Assembly (NCBI GenBank): GCA_023386835.1
Contig: JAEWIY010000191.1
Location: 1-12,937 of the forward strand
DNA length: 12,937 bases
Origin: Verrucomicrobiota bacterium
GTDB taxonomy: Bacteria > Verrucomicrobiota > Verrucomicrobiia > Opitutales > Opitutaceae
Direction: 5' to 3'
Shown: positions 1 through 6,842 of the stretch, one piece after another
Numbering within the stretch: position 1 is the first letter of the stretch
Layout of the letters: each line of letters begins with the position of its first letter
Notes under the pieces: model-generated
What the model was told of the DNA's origin: nothing
Databases searched by the model: none
The model's input: only the letters and a program-made list of their open reading frames with translations
Program-made: the position numbers and the translations under genes

Positions 1-51
1 CGCCGTTGCGAGCGGAAGGCAGGAGAGGAGCGAGACAACAGACTTCTTCAT
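1..51 (-). CDS. Partial CDS: N-terminus of an exported protein (signal peptide only)
   Basis: Reading leftward from an ATG at 51-49, the 17 codons to the window edge give MKKSVVSLLSCLPLATA. This is a textbook Sec signal peptide: two lysines, a hydrophobic core and an A-x-A-like end. The mature protein lies outside the window, so no function can be given. The start overlaps a TGA in another frame by one base (TGATG). It lies 63 nt beyond the nitrilase stop on the same strand, so it is probably the third gene of the leftward operon. A lipobox around Cys11 (LLSC) is possible but sits early for a lipoprotein. The start is inferred from the signal-peptide pattern only. Confidence 0.55.
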   Translation of the reverse strand, partial: MKKSVVSLLSCLPLATA

Positions 52-114
52 CAAGTCAGCGGGTTGACAAACGACCAGGGGACGATGAGGCGGACCGTGA
101 AGCGTTCGCCGGTC

Positions 115-1521
115 TCAAGGTTGAGGATCGGTTTCGGGCACGTCCGACGTCATCAGGGACGGGTACGTATCGGGACGACGTTCCTTCACCAGGAAGCGCG
201 CGGGCTCGCCGTATCCGTTGCCCACGGACATGTAGCGCTGGCGCCACTCTTGGTTCAGATCCACTTCCGCCACGGCGTAAGCGAAGTTGCCGGTGGCGTC
301 CGCGACGACTTCACCCTGCGGATTGATGATCCTGCTGGGCGCGTCGGTCACGGTCGACGAAGTGACGAACCAGACGCCGTTCTCGATCGCGCGAGACCTC
401 CACGACGCGTCCCAGTGGGTCGCCGAACTATCACCGGCCAGCGGCATGAAGATCATCTCCGCGCCTTTCAGGCGCAGCGCGCGGGCGCTCTCACTGAACC
501 AGTTGTCCCAGCAGGTGAGCAGCCCCACTTTGCCAAAATCCGTGTCGAACACCGCGTATTCGTTGCCCGGTGTCAGTCCGTTCTCCCCTTCCCCAATCGT
601 CAGATGGATTTTGCGGTATCGACCGACGATCCGGCCTTCGCGGTCGATCAACACGAGCGTGTTGTGAAACAGGTCACCATTCGCCTCGAGCAGCGTAATG
701 ATGGCGTAAGTACGGTACTTCCGCGCCTTCTCGGCCAGCACGTTCGTGATTGGACCCGGGATCGGCTGCGCCTTGCCCGCCAACGGCCCCTTCACGAATC
801 GTGTGCCGATGTTCTCGGAGAACACCACGACGTCGGGCTGCAACGGACCGACCCGGTCGAACATCTCGGCGACGAGCTTCATGTTGCCATCAACGGTGGC
901 CGTGGGGATGTCCGGCTGAATCCGGGTGGTGACCACCCGGATGGTGCGCGGCGCAGGGGGCTCCGCCATCGTCAGTCGCGGGGCCTTGAATACGACCGAC
1001 TTGCCCGCCGGCGCCCAGCGCAGGGCAAACTCAACACGAAGCGTCTGTGCGTCCGCCGGCGCCTGGACGGTGCGGGCGCTGCGCGCCCAGCCATTCTCCT
1101 CTCCCGTCCGCAAGACGTAGTCGCGCTGGATTTCCCCCTCGCCCGTGGCCGTGCGGTACCAGGAGAGAACGACGAGCACGCTGCTGGCCTCGGTGATGCC
1201 TTGCTCCGCCTGGTGCAGGACCTCCAGCCGGTAGTGCTGGCCACCCTTGATTCCCGGCACGAGGGTCATCCACTTGCCGATGGAGGCGGTGTCCCGGGCG
1301 CGGACGGAAAGGACCGACGCGCCGTCACGCTGGGCCACTTCGCCGACCGGCGCGAGGGCCGGTCGCGGCGTCCAGAAGGTCCAGGACGCCGGCACCCCGT
1401 CGGCACCCGCCTTCAGCTCCGGATTTGGCAGCAGGTTTTCAGGAGCGGCAGCGCCCAGACGCGCGACCACGGCCAGGAAGGTCGCGAGGAGCAGAAAGCA
1501 GGAGGAACGGGGCAAGGGCAT
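115..1521 (-). CDS. Secreted carbon-nitrogen hydrolase (nitrilase superfamily) with N-terminal CBM-like domain
   Basis: This 468-residue protein has a signal peptide (about 1-25, ending LGAAA). Residues 27-190 look like a carbohydrate-binding jelly roll: the opening NLLPNPELKAGADGVPASW resembles CBM4/9-type modules. Residues 194-450 are a nitrilase-fold domain. The catalytic triad is visible: Glu236 in VVFSEN, Lys304 in RYRKIHL and Cys337 in GLLTCWDNWF, with Glu311/313 in GEGENG as the usual second glutamate. The superfamily hydrolyses C-N bonds of amides, carbamoyl groups or nitriles. Most members are cytosolic, so export plus a binding module suggests action on a polymer-bound or extracellular amide; the substrate is unknown. 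The start ATG lies 14 nt after the stop of the beta-helix gene, indicating one transcript. There is no Shine-Dalgarno site; the leader is C/T-rich. The last residues (TSDVPETDPQP) are low in structure, and another reading frame continues past the stop. Confidence 0.88.
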   Translation of the reverse strand: MPLPRSSCFLLLATFLAVVARLGAAAPENLLPNPELKAGADGVPASWTFWTPRPALAPVGEVAQRDGASVLSVRARDTASIGKWMTLVPGIKGGQHYRLEVLHQAEQGITEASSVLVVLSWYRTATGEGEIQRDYVLRTGEENGWARSARTVQAPADAQTLRVEFALRWAPAGKSVVFKAPRLTMAEPPAPRTIRVVTTRIQPDIPTATVDGNMKLVAEMFDRVGPLQPDVVVFSENIGTRFVKGPLAGKAQPIPGPITNVLAEKARKYRTYAIITLLEANGDLFHNTLVLIDREGRIVGRYRKIHLTIGEGENGLTPGNEYAVFDTDFGKVGLLTCWDNWFSESARALRLKGAEMIFMPLAGDSSATHWDASWRSRAIENGVWFVTSSTVTDAPSRIINPQGEVVADATGNFAYAVAEVDLNQEWRQRYMSVGNGYGEPARFLVKERRPDTYPSLMTSDVPETDPQP

Positions 1522-1535
1522 GGAGGGGAAAGGGG

Positions 1536-3758
1536 TCAGGGTTGGTGGGCGGGAGCAGCCGGCAGGATCACAAAATCGTCGAACCAGAAGCGGTCGTTCT
1601 CCGCCCCATTCATATGCGTGTAGAACTCCAAGGCGAACAGCACGTCGATGTCGGGATGGACCTGCCGGATCAGCCGCGCGTCGAGTTCGACCTCGTGCCA
1701 GGCGTCATCATCGACCAGCGTGCACAGTCCGAGATCAACCTCCCCGACGACCCGTCGCGTCGCCGTTCCCCCGATACACACGCGCTGGGTATCGCGGAAT
1801 CCGACCAGCCAAAGCCCCACCGGCGTGCCCGGCGGGATCCGGTACTTGAACCGGACGGTCGGAAAACGATCGATCAGCCACTCCGCCGGCCGGATATCCG
1901 CGCCTAGCGTCGCGCCCGGGCCCGTGGCCTCGATCCGCACGGAGCGCCGGCCGCCGCCAGCCGTGGTCTCGTCGAGCCTGGCCGTCGAGTTCACACGGCG
2001 CGTGAAGTTCCAGAACATGAACCAGTCCTCAAGCTCCTCCGGCTCGAACGTGGTCCGAACAACCACCTCCTCGGCAGTCGCCATCGTCAGGATACGCGTT
2101 TCGCGCCATTCACGAGGCGCTCGGTACCAGGCTTCGTGCTCCGCTCCGGCTTCATAAGCCCCGATGTCCGGCGCCGCCCCCGCATAAGGCAGCGTCACCG
2201 TCTCGCCCTCTTCCCAGCTCAGGTCCCGATCGACGGTGACCGTGGAAAACTCCGGGTCCACCGACACCACCCGGGCCGGCCGCTGATCGGCGCCGAGAAC
2301 GATCAGGTCACCCACCTCGCCCTCGATTCCGTATCCATCGTAAAACCACGCCGCGTCGTCGACCGGAATGATCCGACCTGAGCCGGCATGCGTCGTCCGC
2401 GCCAGCGGTTGACCGGCGTCGATCAGCGGGCTGCCCGGGCTCAACCGATAGTCGTCCTTGGCCCGATCAACGAAGGCCGGATCCACCGCCAGGCTGCCAA
2501 CAAAGCGCACCAAGCCCACCGTGTTGGCCTCTCCCGGCGTCCGCGCGAACGCTTCCGTCGGCGTGCCGGGCACCCCACTCGGCGAGAAGCCGATCGTCGC
2601 GGCGCCGGCGGTCCCGCTGAAGAAATTGCTCGAGCGGAACTCGTTCGAACTTGGCGTGTTCATCCGCACCTTGAGGGCAGTCTCGACGCCCCCGAGGCCG
2701 TTGAAGGCGAAGTTCTCGTTCTGGAATACGTTGTCGCTCACCTGGCCTTGCCCGCGCTGCCCCTGCGGCTGCCCGAAGCCCCACGCCTCCTCGTAATTAT
2801 CCGCGTAGGTGTTGTGGTAAATCCGCGTGCGGCGCAGCGCCAGTTTCGGGAAAAAGTCCTGTGGGTCCCACACGGTGGCCGCGAGCGGGCCGCCGTAGTT
2901 GTGATGCACGAGATTGTGGCGGAAAATGGCGTCGCGCGCGAGGAACTTGGCGCGGCTGTCGGCGGAGTTCGCCCCGTCAAACGCCTGGGTGATGACGCAC
3001 TGCTCGACCAGGAGGCGGATCGGCGACGCGAACTCGAAGTTGCGGCCCCAGATGCCGTCAAACACGCACTCCCGAATGACGATGTCGTGCGAATCGTGCC
3101 AGAGGCCAAGCGAGTGGTGGCCCGTGCGATGGAAATGGATACGCTGGAAAACCAGGTGTGAACTCGCGTAAACGTCCCAGAGGTTGCCGGTGACGTGGCC
3201 CCAGTTGCCGCCGATGCGCATCGTCCGGCCGGCCCGCAACTCCTCAAACCGGCTGTGCTGCACGTCCCGCATCAGGATCGACTCCCACGCGAGGCTCGCG
3301 TTCTCAAGCCGCGACCGCCGCACGGCCAGATGACGCGAGCCCTCGACGTGCATCAGCCGCCCCGCCACCGGCAGCAGCGCAAAACCATCGATTTCAATGT
3401 GCTGCCGGTTCATCAGCCGAACGCAGGCACCATTCTCACCAAGCTCCGGCTGCCCAAGGATCACCGCGGCCTCGCGTTCGGCCGCGCGGTAAATGATCGG
3501 GGCACCCGCCTTTCCGGAACGCTCCGGATCAATGGCGCCGTCGTAGTCCCCGGCGTGGAAGATCGCGATGTCACCCGGCTGCAGGGTGGAATTGACCTTG
3601 CCCAACGTGCGCCACGGCTGCTCCGCGGAACCCACCGCCTGGTCATCGCCGCGCGGCGACACATGGTACTCTGCGGCCGTCACGGGCAGTGCAAAAACAC
3701 CGAAGAGCCCCACCAGCCGTAGCCTCCACTGTCGCCCCTTTCGGACGGTGCAGTCCAT
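1536..3758 (-). CDS. Exported right-handed parallel beta-helix protein (PL6/NosD-like) with C-terminal beta-sandwich
   Basis: With the start used here the product has 740 residues and a signal peptide (about 1-28, RLRLVGLFGVFALPVTAA). Residues 30-130 carry the usual N-cap of secreted beta-helix proteins (EYHVSPRGDD, QPWRTLGKV, PGDIAIFHAGDY). Helix turns follow to about 430. LSPGSPLIDAG (439-449) and PDIGAYEAG (530-538) are hallmarks of such proteins in Verrucomicrobia and Bacteroidetes. About 565-735 looks like a beta-sandwich (WFWFDDFVILP-type ending). The helix face has many histidines: 208, 210, 214, 215, 221, 224 and 281, 285, 286. The fold is shared by polysaccharide lyases, epimerases and binding proteins, so the exact reaction is open. 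In-frame ATGs also exist at 3791 and 3854. I chose 3758 because it gives a compact signal peptide and its C/T-rich leader matches the other genes; 3791 has a GGAG eight bases upstream and remains possible. First gene of the leftward operon. Confidence 0.82.
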   Translation of the reverse strand: MDCTVRKGRQWRLRLVGLFGVFALPVTAAEYHVSPRGDDQAVGSAEQPWRTLGKVNSTLQPGDIAIFHAGDYDGAIDPERSGKAGAPIIYRAAEREAAVILGQPELGENGACVRLMNRQHIEIDGFALLPVAGRLMHVEGSRHLAVRRSRLENASLAWESILMRDVQHSRFEELRAGRTMRIGGNWGHVTGNLWDVYASSHLVFQRIHFHRTGHHSLGLWHDSHDIVIRECVFDGIWGRNFEFASPIRLLVEQCVITQAFDGANSADSRAKFLARDAIFRHNLVHHNYGGPLAATVWDPQDFFPKLALRRTRIYHNTYADNYEEAWGFGQPQGQRGQGQVSDNVFQNENFAFNGLGGVETALKVRMNTPSSNEFRSSNFFSGTAGAATIGFSPSGVPGTPTEAFARTPGEANTVGLVRFVGSLAVDPAFVDRAKDDYRLSPGSPLIDAGQPLARTTHAGSGRIIPVDDAAWFYDGYGIEGEVGDLIVLGADQRPARVVSVDPEFSTVTVDRDLSWEEGETVTLPYAGAAPDIGAYEAGAEHEAWYRAPREWRETRILTMATAEEVVVRTTFEPEELEDWFMFWNFTRRVNSTARLDETTAGGGRRSVRIEATGPGATLGADIRPAEWLIDRFPTVRFKYRIPPGTPVGLWLVGFRDTQRVCIGGTATRRVVGEVDLGLCTLVDDDAWHEVELDARLIRQVHPDIDVLFALEFYTHMNGAENDRFWFDDFVILPAAPAHQP

Positions 3759-3790
3759 CGGCGGCGGGACGGGGTAAACAGGGCAATTCA

Positions 3791-3943
3791 TCAACAGGAC
3801 TCCAATGCGTCTTTGACGCGATGCTCGGAACCGGCTCCCATCTTGGCAAGCCACTTTTGAGCCTTAAGGCGGTGGGTTACTCTGAGCGAAAGTAACCTTG
3901 GCCTCACCGCCCCCCGCAGCAGTCCCAACGCGCATTTGAGCAT
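3791..3943 (-). CDS. Possible small ORF (50 codons) in the leader of the beta-helix gene
   Basis: Starting at an ATG at 3943-3941, this frame runs 50 codons and stops with a TGA (3793-3791) that shares one base with the in-frame ATG at 3791 of the beta-helix gene. The peptide begins MLKCALGLLRGAV and ends HRVKDALESC; it is rich in Arg and Lys (for example HRLKAQKWLAKMG in the middle) and looks more like a real amphipathic peptide than most shadows. The TGATG overlap is typical of translational coupling. There is no Shine-Dalgarno site at its start and I recognise no family. It also coincides with the palindrome cluster, so it may instead be part of a non-coding element. Confidence 0.2.
   Translation of the reverse strand: MLKCALGLLRGAVRPRLLSLRVTHRLKAQKWLAKMGAGSEHRVKDALESC
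3868..3911. repeat. Nested inverted repeat / hairpin
   Basis: Outer arms GGCGGTG (3868-3874) and CACCGCC (3905-3911) enclose inner arms GGTTACT (3875-3881) and AGTAACC (3891-3897), with a 9-nt loop and a 7-nt bulge (TTGGCCT) on the right. All 14 arm pairs are perfect. It abuts the palindrome GCCTTAAGGC (3861-3870). It could be an operator for a dimeric regulator, an RNA hairpin in the beta-helix leader, or part of a dispersed palindromic element. No T-run follows on either side, so it is not a standard terminator. Confidence 0.6.
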
Positions 3944-4086
3944 TGAGTTGTTGGCCCCGATTCCCACGGTGGGCGGTGAATGATCGGAGCGAGTTCACCT
4001 GGCCGACGCCTGCTGGCGGCACTGCCCGCCCTCGCCGCCTTGTGTGCGCGCTCGATCGGACCTCACCCCTCCTCCTGGCCGCCCCG

Positions 4087-4133
4087 AAGATCGGCGGAAC
4101 GGCTGCGGGGTCGTGAGGCCGTTGCACGATCTT
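4087..4133 (+). promoter_or_regulatory. Hairpin in the 5' leader of the heparinase gene
   Basis: Outer arms AAGATCG (4087-4093) and CGATCTT (4127-4133) and inner arms AACGGC (4098-4103) and GCCGTT (4118-4123) are perfectly complementary. They give 13 paired positions with a small 4x3 internal loop and a 14-nt G-rich terminal loop (4104-4117). It ends 31 nt before the ATG at 4165, and the space between is C/T-rich. No poly-T follows at the stem base, so it does not look like an intrinsic terminator. It may be a leader structure governing stability or translation, or a DNA operator near the promoter. Confidence 0.55.
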
Positions 4134-4164
4134 AACCTGTTCCCTCGCCCCTCGCCCTTTTGTC

Positions 4165-6837
4165 ATGCTGTCCCCTCGCATCCTTCCCGTGCTGCTCGCG
4201 CTGTGCGCCGTCGCGACCACCCTGTCGTTGCGCGCTGACCCTCTTCCACCCGCACCGACGGGTCACCCACGGTTGTTGGTGAGCGCAGCCGATCTTCCGC
4301 GGCTGCGGGCCTCCGAGCAGGACCCAGCGCTGCAACCGATCTGGACGGAGCTGCGCCGTCGCGCGTCCCTGCCCGCGGACCATCGTCCTGAGCCGCGCTA
4401 CGATCTTGCCGTGATGCGGGCGGCCGAGGCGGCGGCCCTTCTCGCGCTCGTGCATGACGATCCTTCCGAGAAACGAGCGGCGATCGCGCTCGCTCACCGG
4501 CTGCTCGGCGACTCCGGCCCGGCCGAAAAACCCACCTACTTCGAACGCCAGGCCATCGGTCGCTGCCTCTCGGTCGTGGCGCAGGTGTACGACTGGTGTT
4601 ATGACGCCCTCACTCCGGCGGAGCGGACCGAGTTGTGTCGCATGCTGCGGGCGCACTCCAGTTCCCTCGAGATGGGCTTCCCGCCCCGCGTGCCGGGCTC
4701 CATCGCGGGTCACAGCTCCGGCATGCAACTGCTGCGCGACATGTTCGCCATGGCGCTCGCGATCGCGGACGAGGACCCGGAGGTCTACGAGATCATCGCC
4801 GGGAAGTTTTATCGTGAATACGCGCCGGCCCGCGAGTTTGTCTATCCCGGCCATGCGCATCACCAGGGCAACGCGTACGGCGCCGGCCGTTTTGGCGGCG
4901 AAATCTGGTCAGCGCTCTGGCTGCAGGGGGTCGAGAGTGGCGTGCCGTGGAGCTTGTCCGCCATGGGTCAGGTGCCCTACTTCTACCTCTATCTCCGCCG
5001 TCCGGACGGTGGCATGATCAAGGATGGCGACGACTACTACGGCAGCACGCGCCCGCTTGGCAGCTACTGGTCGCCACCAGCGCATCACTGGCTCCACTAC
5101 ACCGCCCTCTTCCGAGACCCGCAGTTTGCGGCGCAGTGGCGGCGGCAGCTGCAGACCGTCGAAACCAAGTTCCAGTGGCACGATGATCCCGTTGATCCCG
5201 TGCTGCAGATCATCTTCCGTCCGGACCAGGTCGAAAGCGCCGCGCAGGCCCACCTGCCGCTATCGCGCTATTTTCCCAGCCCGATGGGTGCAATCGTCGC
5301 CCGAACCGGCTGGAACGTTGGTCCGTCGTCCCGCGATGCGGTGGCGTACCTCAAAATCGGCACGCACCGCTTCGACAACCACCAGCATGCGGACTCGGGA
5401 CAGTTCCAGCTCTTCTACCGCGGCAGCCTGGCGATCGATTCCGGCATGTACGCCTCCACGACCGGCGCCTACGGCAGCCCGCATTTTGCGAACTACTTTC
5501 GCCGAACCGTCGCGCACAACGCGCTGCTGATCGAGGAGCCGAGCGAGAGCTTCACCTTTGCCGGCCGGCCCATCGCCAACGACGGCGGCCAGCGCGCACT
5601 GGAAGGTGCGTTCGACATGGAGGAGTTCTGGGAGCAGAGCTCGCGCACGGCCCACGTCACATCGGTGTTCATCGGACCCAACCCACAGGCGCCGGAAGTC
5701 AGCCTGATCAAAGGCGATCTCACGCCGGCCTACTCCGACGAGAAGGCGCGGCACGTCTCGCGCACCATGGCATTCCTCCCGCTCGCTCGTACCGAAGCTC
5801 CCGCCGTGCTCGTGGTCCTCGATCGCGTGGAGTCGGTGCGCGCCGATCAACGCAAAGTGGCACTGCTCCACAGCGTCGAGGAACCTCGCGTGACGGGCAA
5901 TGTGGCCACGGTCACACGGACCACACCGCAGATCGAAATCCTCCGCTGGGCGCCGGCGACACTGGAGAACACGTCCGCGTCCGAGGCGACGCTGGCCTTT
6001 GACCTTTCGGGCCTGCAGGGGCGCAACGTCATCCAGGCCGAGTTGTACTGCCGCGTGCCCTGGAGCCGTTCGGGTAGCGTCGAAGTGTGGGCCGGTGAGC
6101 AACGCCTCGCCGAAGCCTCCATCGAAAGAGAGGAACTGCCGCTGCCCAACGTCACCGCCTGGCTGCACCGCGCCCTAGAGCAGGGCTTGCACTCGGCGAA
6201 GCTAATCGTGCGCCGCCAGGGTGGCGACGGTCGCGGGGTGTTCGATACGTCCGAGGGTCCGCAGGCTCCACACTTGCGCGTGTGGGTCGAAACCGAGCCG
6301 GCCAACGGGCAGCTCGTCCAGACGACGCTGCTGCCGCGCGCTGACGACCTGGACATCCGCAAGATCGGCGGACCCGGCCAGGAGTTCGTCGCCGGCGGAC
6401 AGAACTTTCCGGCCACGCCCAACATTCCCGAGCCGATGGCGGGCGTCGAAGCGGGCGCGTGGCGCCTGGAAATTGGCGACAAATCAGGCTCCGCGGCCAC
6501 GCAGTTCCTGCAGGTGTATCAAGTCATGGATACGGGCGCGACACCATCGCCCGTGCGCGCCGTCGAGGCGTCCGGCCTGATTGGCGCCGCGATCGATGAC
6601 CGCCTCTTTCTCGCCAGCGCCGACCGGAATCCGGTCCCGGCGGGCGCGAGTTTTGTCATCGCCGAACAGGACGCGGGTGCGGACGGCCGCGCTCTCGTCA
6701 TCCTGACCGACCTCCCACCCGGCGACCACGCGTTGTGGGAACAAGGTGCGCTCCGCGCCATGATGTCGATCGAGGCGCCCGGTCACACCTTCGTCACGCG
6801 GCTCCGGCCGGGCACCTACCTCTTAAAATCACGTTGA
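4165..6837 (+). CDS. Exported heparinase II/III-family polysaccharide lyase with nested insert domain
   Basis: The 890-residue product has a signal peptide (about 1-24, MLSPRILPVLLALCAVATTL...LRA). Residues 30-370 form the alpha/alpha-toroid (TGHPRLLVSAADLPRLR, then helices) and the rest a beta-sandwich. Key residues match the Pedobacter heparinase II pattern as I remember it: His183 (GHSSG), Tyr238 (HHQGNAYGAGR) and His406 (DNHQHADSG) as the catalytic set, and His408, Asp425 (AIDSG) and His451 (VAHNALL) as the structural metal set. Such enzymes cleave uronic-acid-containing chains by beta-elimination; the precise polymer cannot be read from sequence. The protein is longer than heparinase II (about 770) because roughly residues 600-711 are inserted before the family's TLLPRADDL...IGGPGQEF strands. 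It is the first gene of the rightward operon, and the next start lies only 5 nt after its stop. The first in-frame ATG is used; it has no Shine-Dalgarno site. Confidence 0.9.
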   Translation: MLSPRILPVLLALCAVATTLSLRADPLPPAPTGHPRLLVSAADLPRLRASEQDPALQPIWTELRRRASLPADHRPEPRYDLAVMRAAEAAALLALVHDDPSEKRAAIALAHRLLGDSGPAEKPTYFERQAIGRCLSVVAQVYDWCYDALTPAERTELCRMLRAHSSSLEMGFPPRVPGSIAGHSSGMQLLRDMFAMALAIADEDPEVYEIIAGKFYREYAPAREFVYPGHAHHQGNAYGAGRFGGEIWSALWLQGVESGVPWSLSAMGQVPYFYLYLRRPDGGMIKDGDDYYGSTRPLGSYWSPPAHHWLHYTALFRDPQFAAQWRRQLQTVETKFQWHDDPVDPVLQIIFRPDQVESAAQAHLPLSRYFPSPMGAIVARTGWNVGPSSRDAVAYLKIGTHRFDNHQHADSGQFQLFYRGSLAIDSGMYASTTGAYGSPHFANYFRRTVAHNALLIEEPSESFTFAGRPIANDGGQRALEGAFDMEEFWEQSSRTAHVTSVFIGPNPQAPEVSLIKGDLTPAYSDEKARHVSRTMAFLPLARTEAPAVLVVLDRVESVRADQRKVALLHSVEEPRVTGNVATVTRTTPQIEILRWAPATLENTSASEATLAFDLSGLQGRNVIQAELYCRVPWSRSGSVEVWAGEQRLAEASIEREELPLPNVTAWLHRALEQGLHSAKLIVRRQGGDGRGVFDTSEGPQAPHLRVWVETEPANGQLVQTTLLPRADDLDIRKIGGPGQEFVAGGQNFPATPNIPEPMAGVEAGAWRLEIGDKSGSAATQFLQVYQVMDTGATPSPVRAVEASGLIGAAIDDRLFLASADRNPVPAGASFVIAEQDAGADGRALVILTDLPPGDHALWEQGALRAMMSIEAPGHTFVTRLRPGTYLLKSR

Positions 6838-6842
6838 GCCCC

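Larger units (their letters stand above)
3759..4164. promoter_or_regulatory. Divergent intergenic region rich in inverted repeats
   Basis: These 406 bp separate the starts of the two divergent operons and must hold promoters for both, though I see no convincing -35/-10 pair. The left half has a dense run of dyads: GCGTC-TTT-GACGC (3807-3819), CTTG-G-CAAG (3842-3850), GCCTTAAGGC (3861-3870), a nested repeat at 3868-3911 and CCCAC-G-GTGGG (3963-3973). The right half has the hairpin at 4087-4133 and then a C/T-rich run up to the heparinase ATG. A possible 50-codon ORF lies at 3791-3943 on the minus strand. No long gene fits here on either strand. Confidence 0.55.

Noticed and set aside
64..1623. 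519-codon plus-strand open frame over the nitrilase gene
   Set aside because: It is an antisense shadow: the composition is Arg-rich and featureless, while the minus strand has an intact catalytic triad and signal peptide.
3759..3854. Longest start of the beta-helix gene at 3854
   Set aside because: It would place 32 polar and proline-rich residues before the signal peptide and run through the palindrome cluster; 3758 or 3791 fits better.
3875..3911. Intrinsic terminator between the divergent genes
   Set aside because: The stem is good but no T-run follows on either strand, and both flanking genes read away from it.
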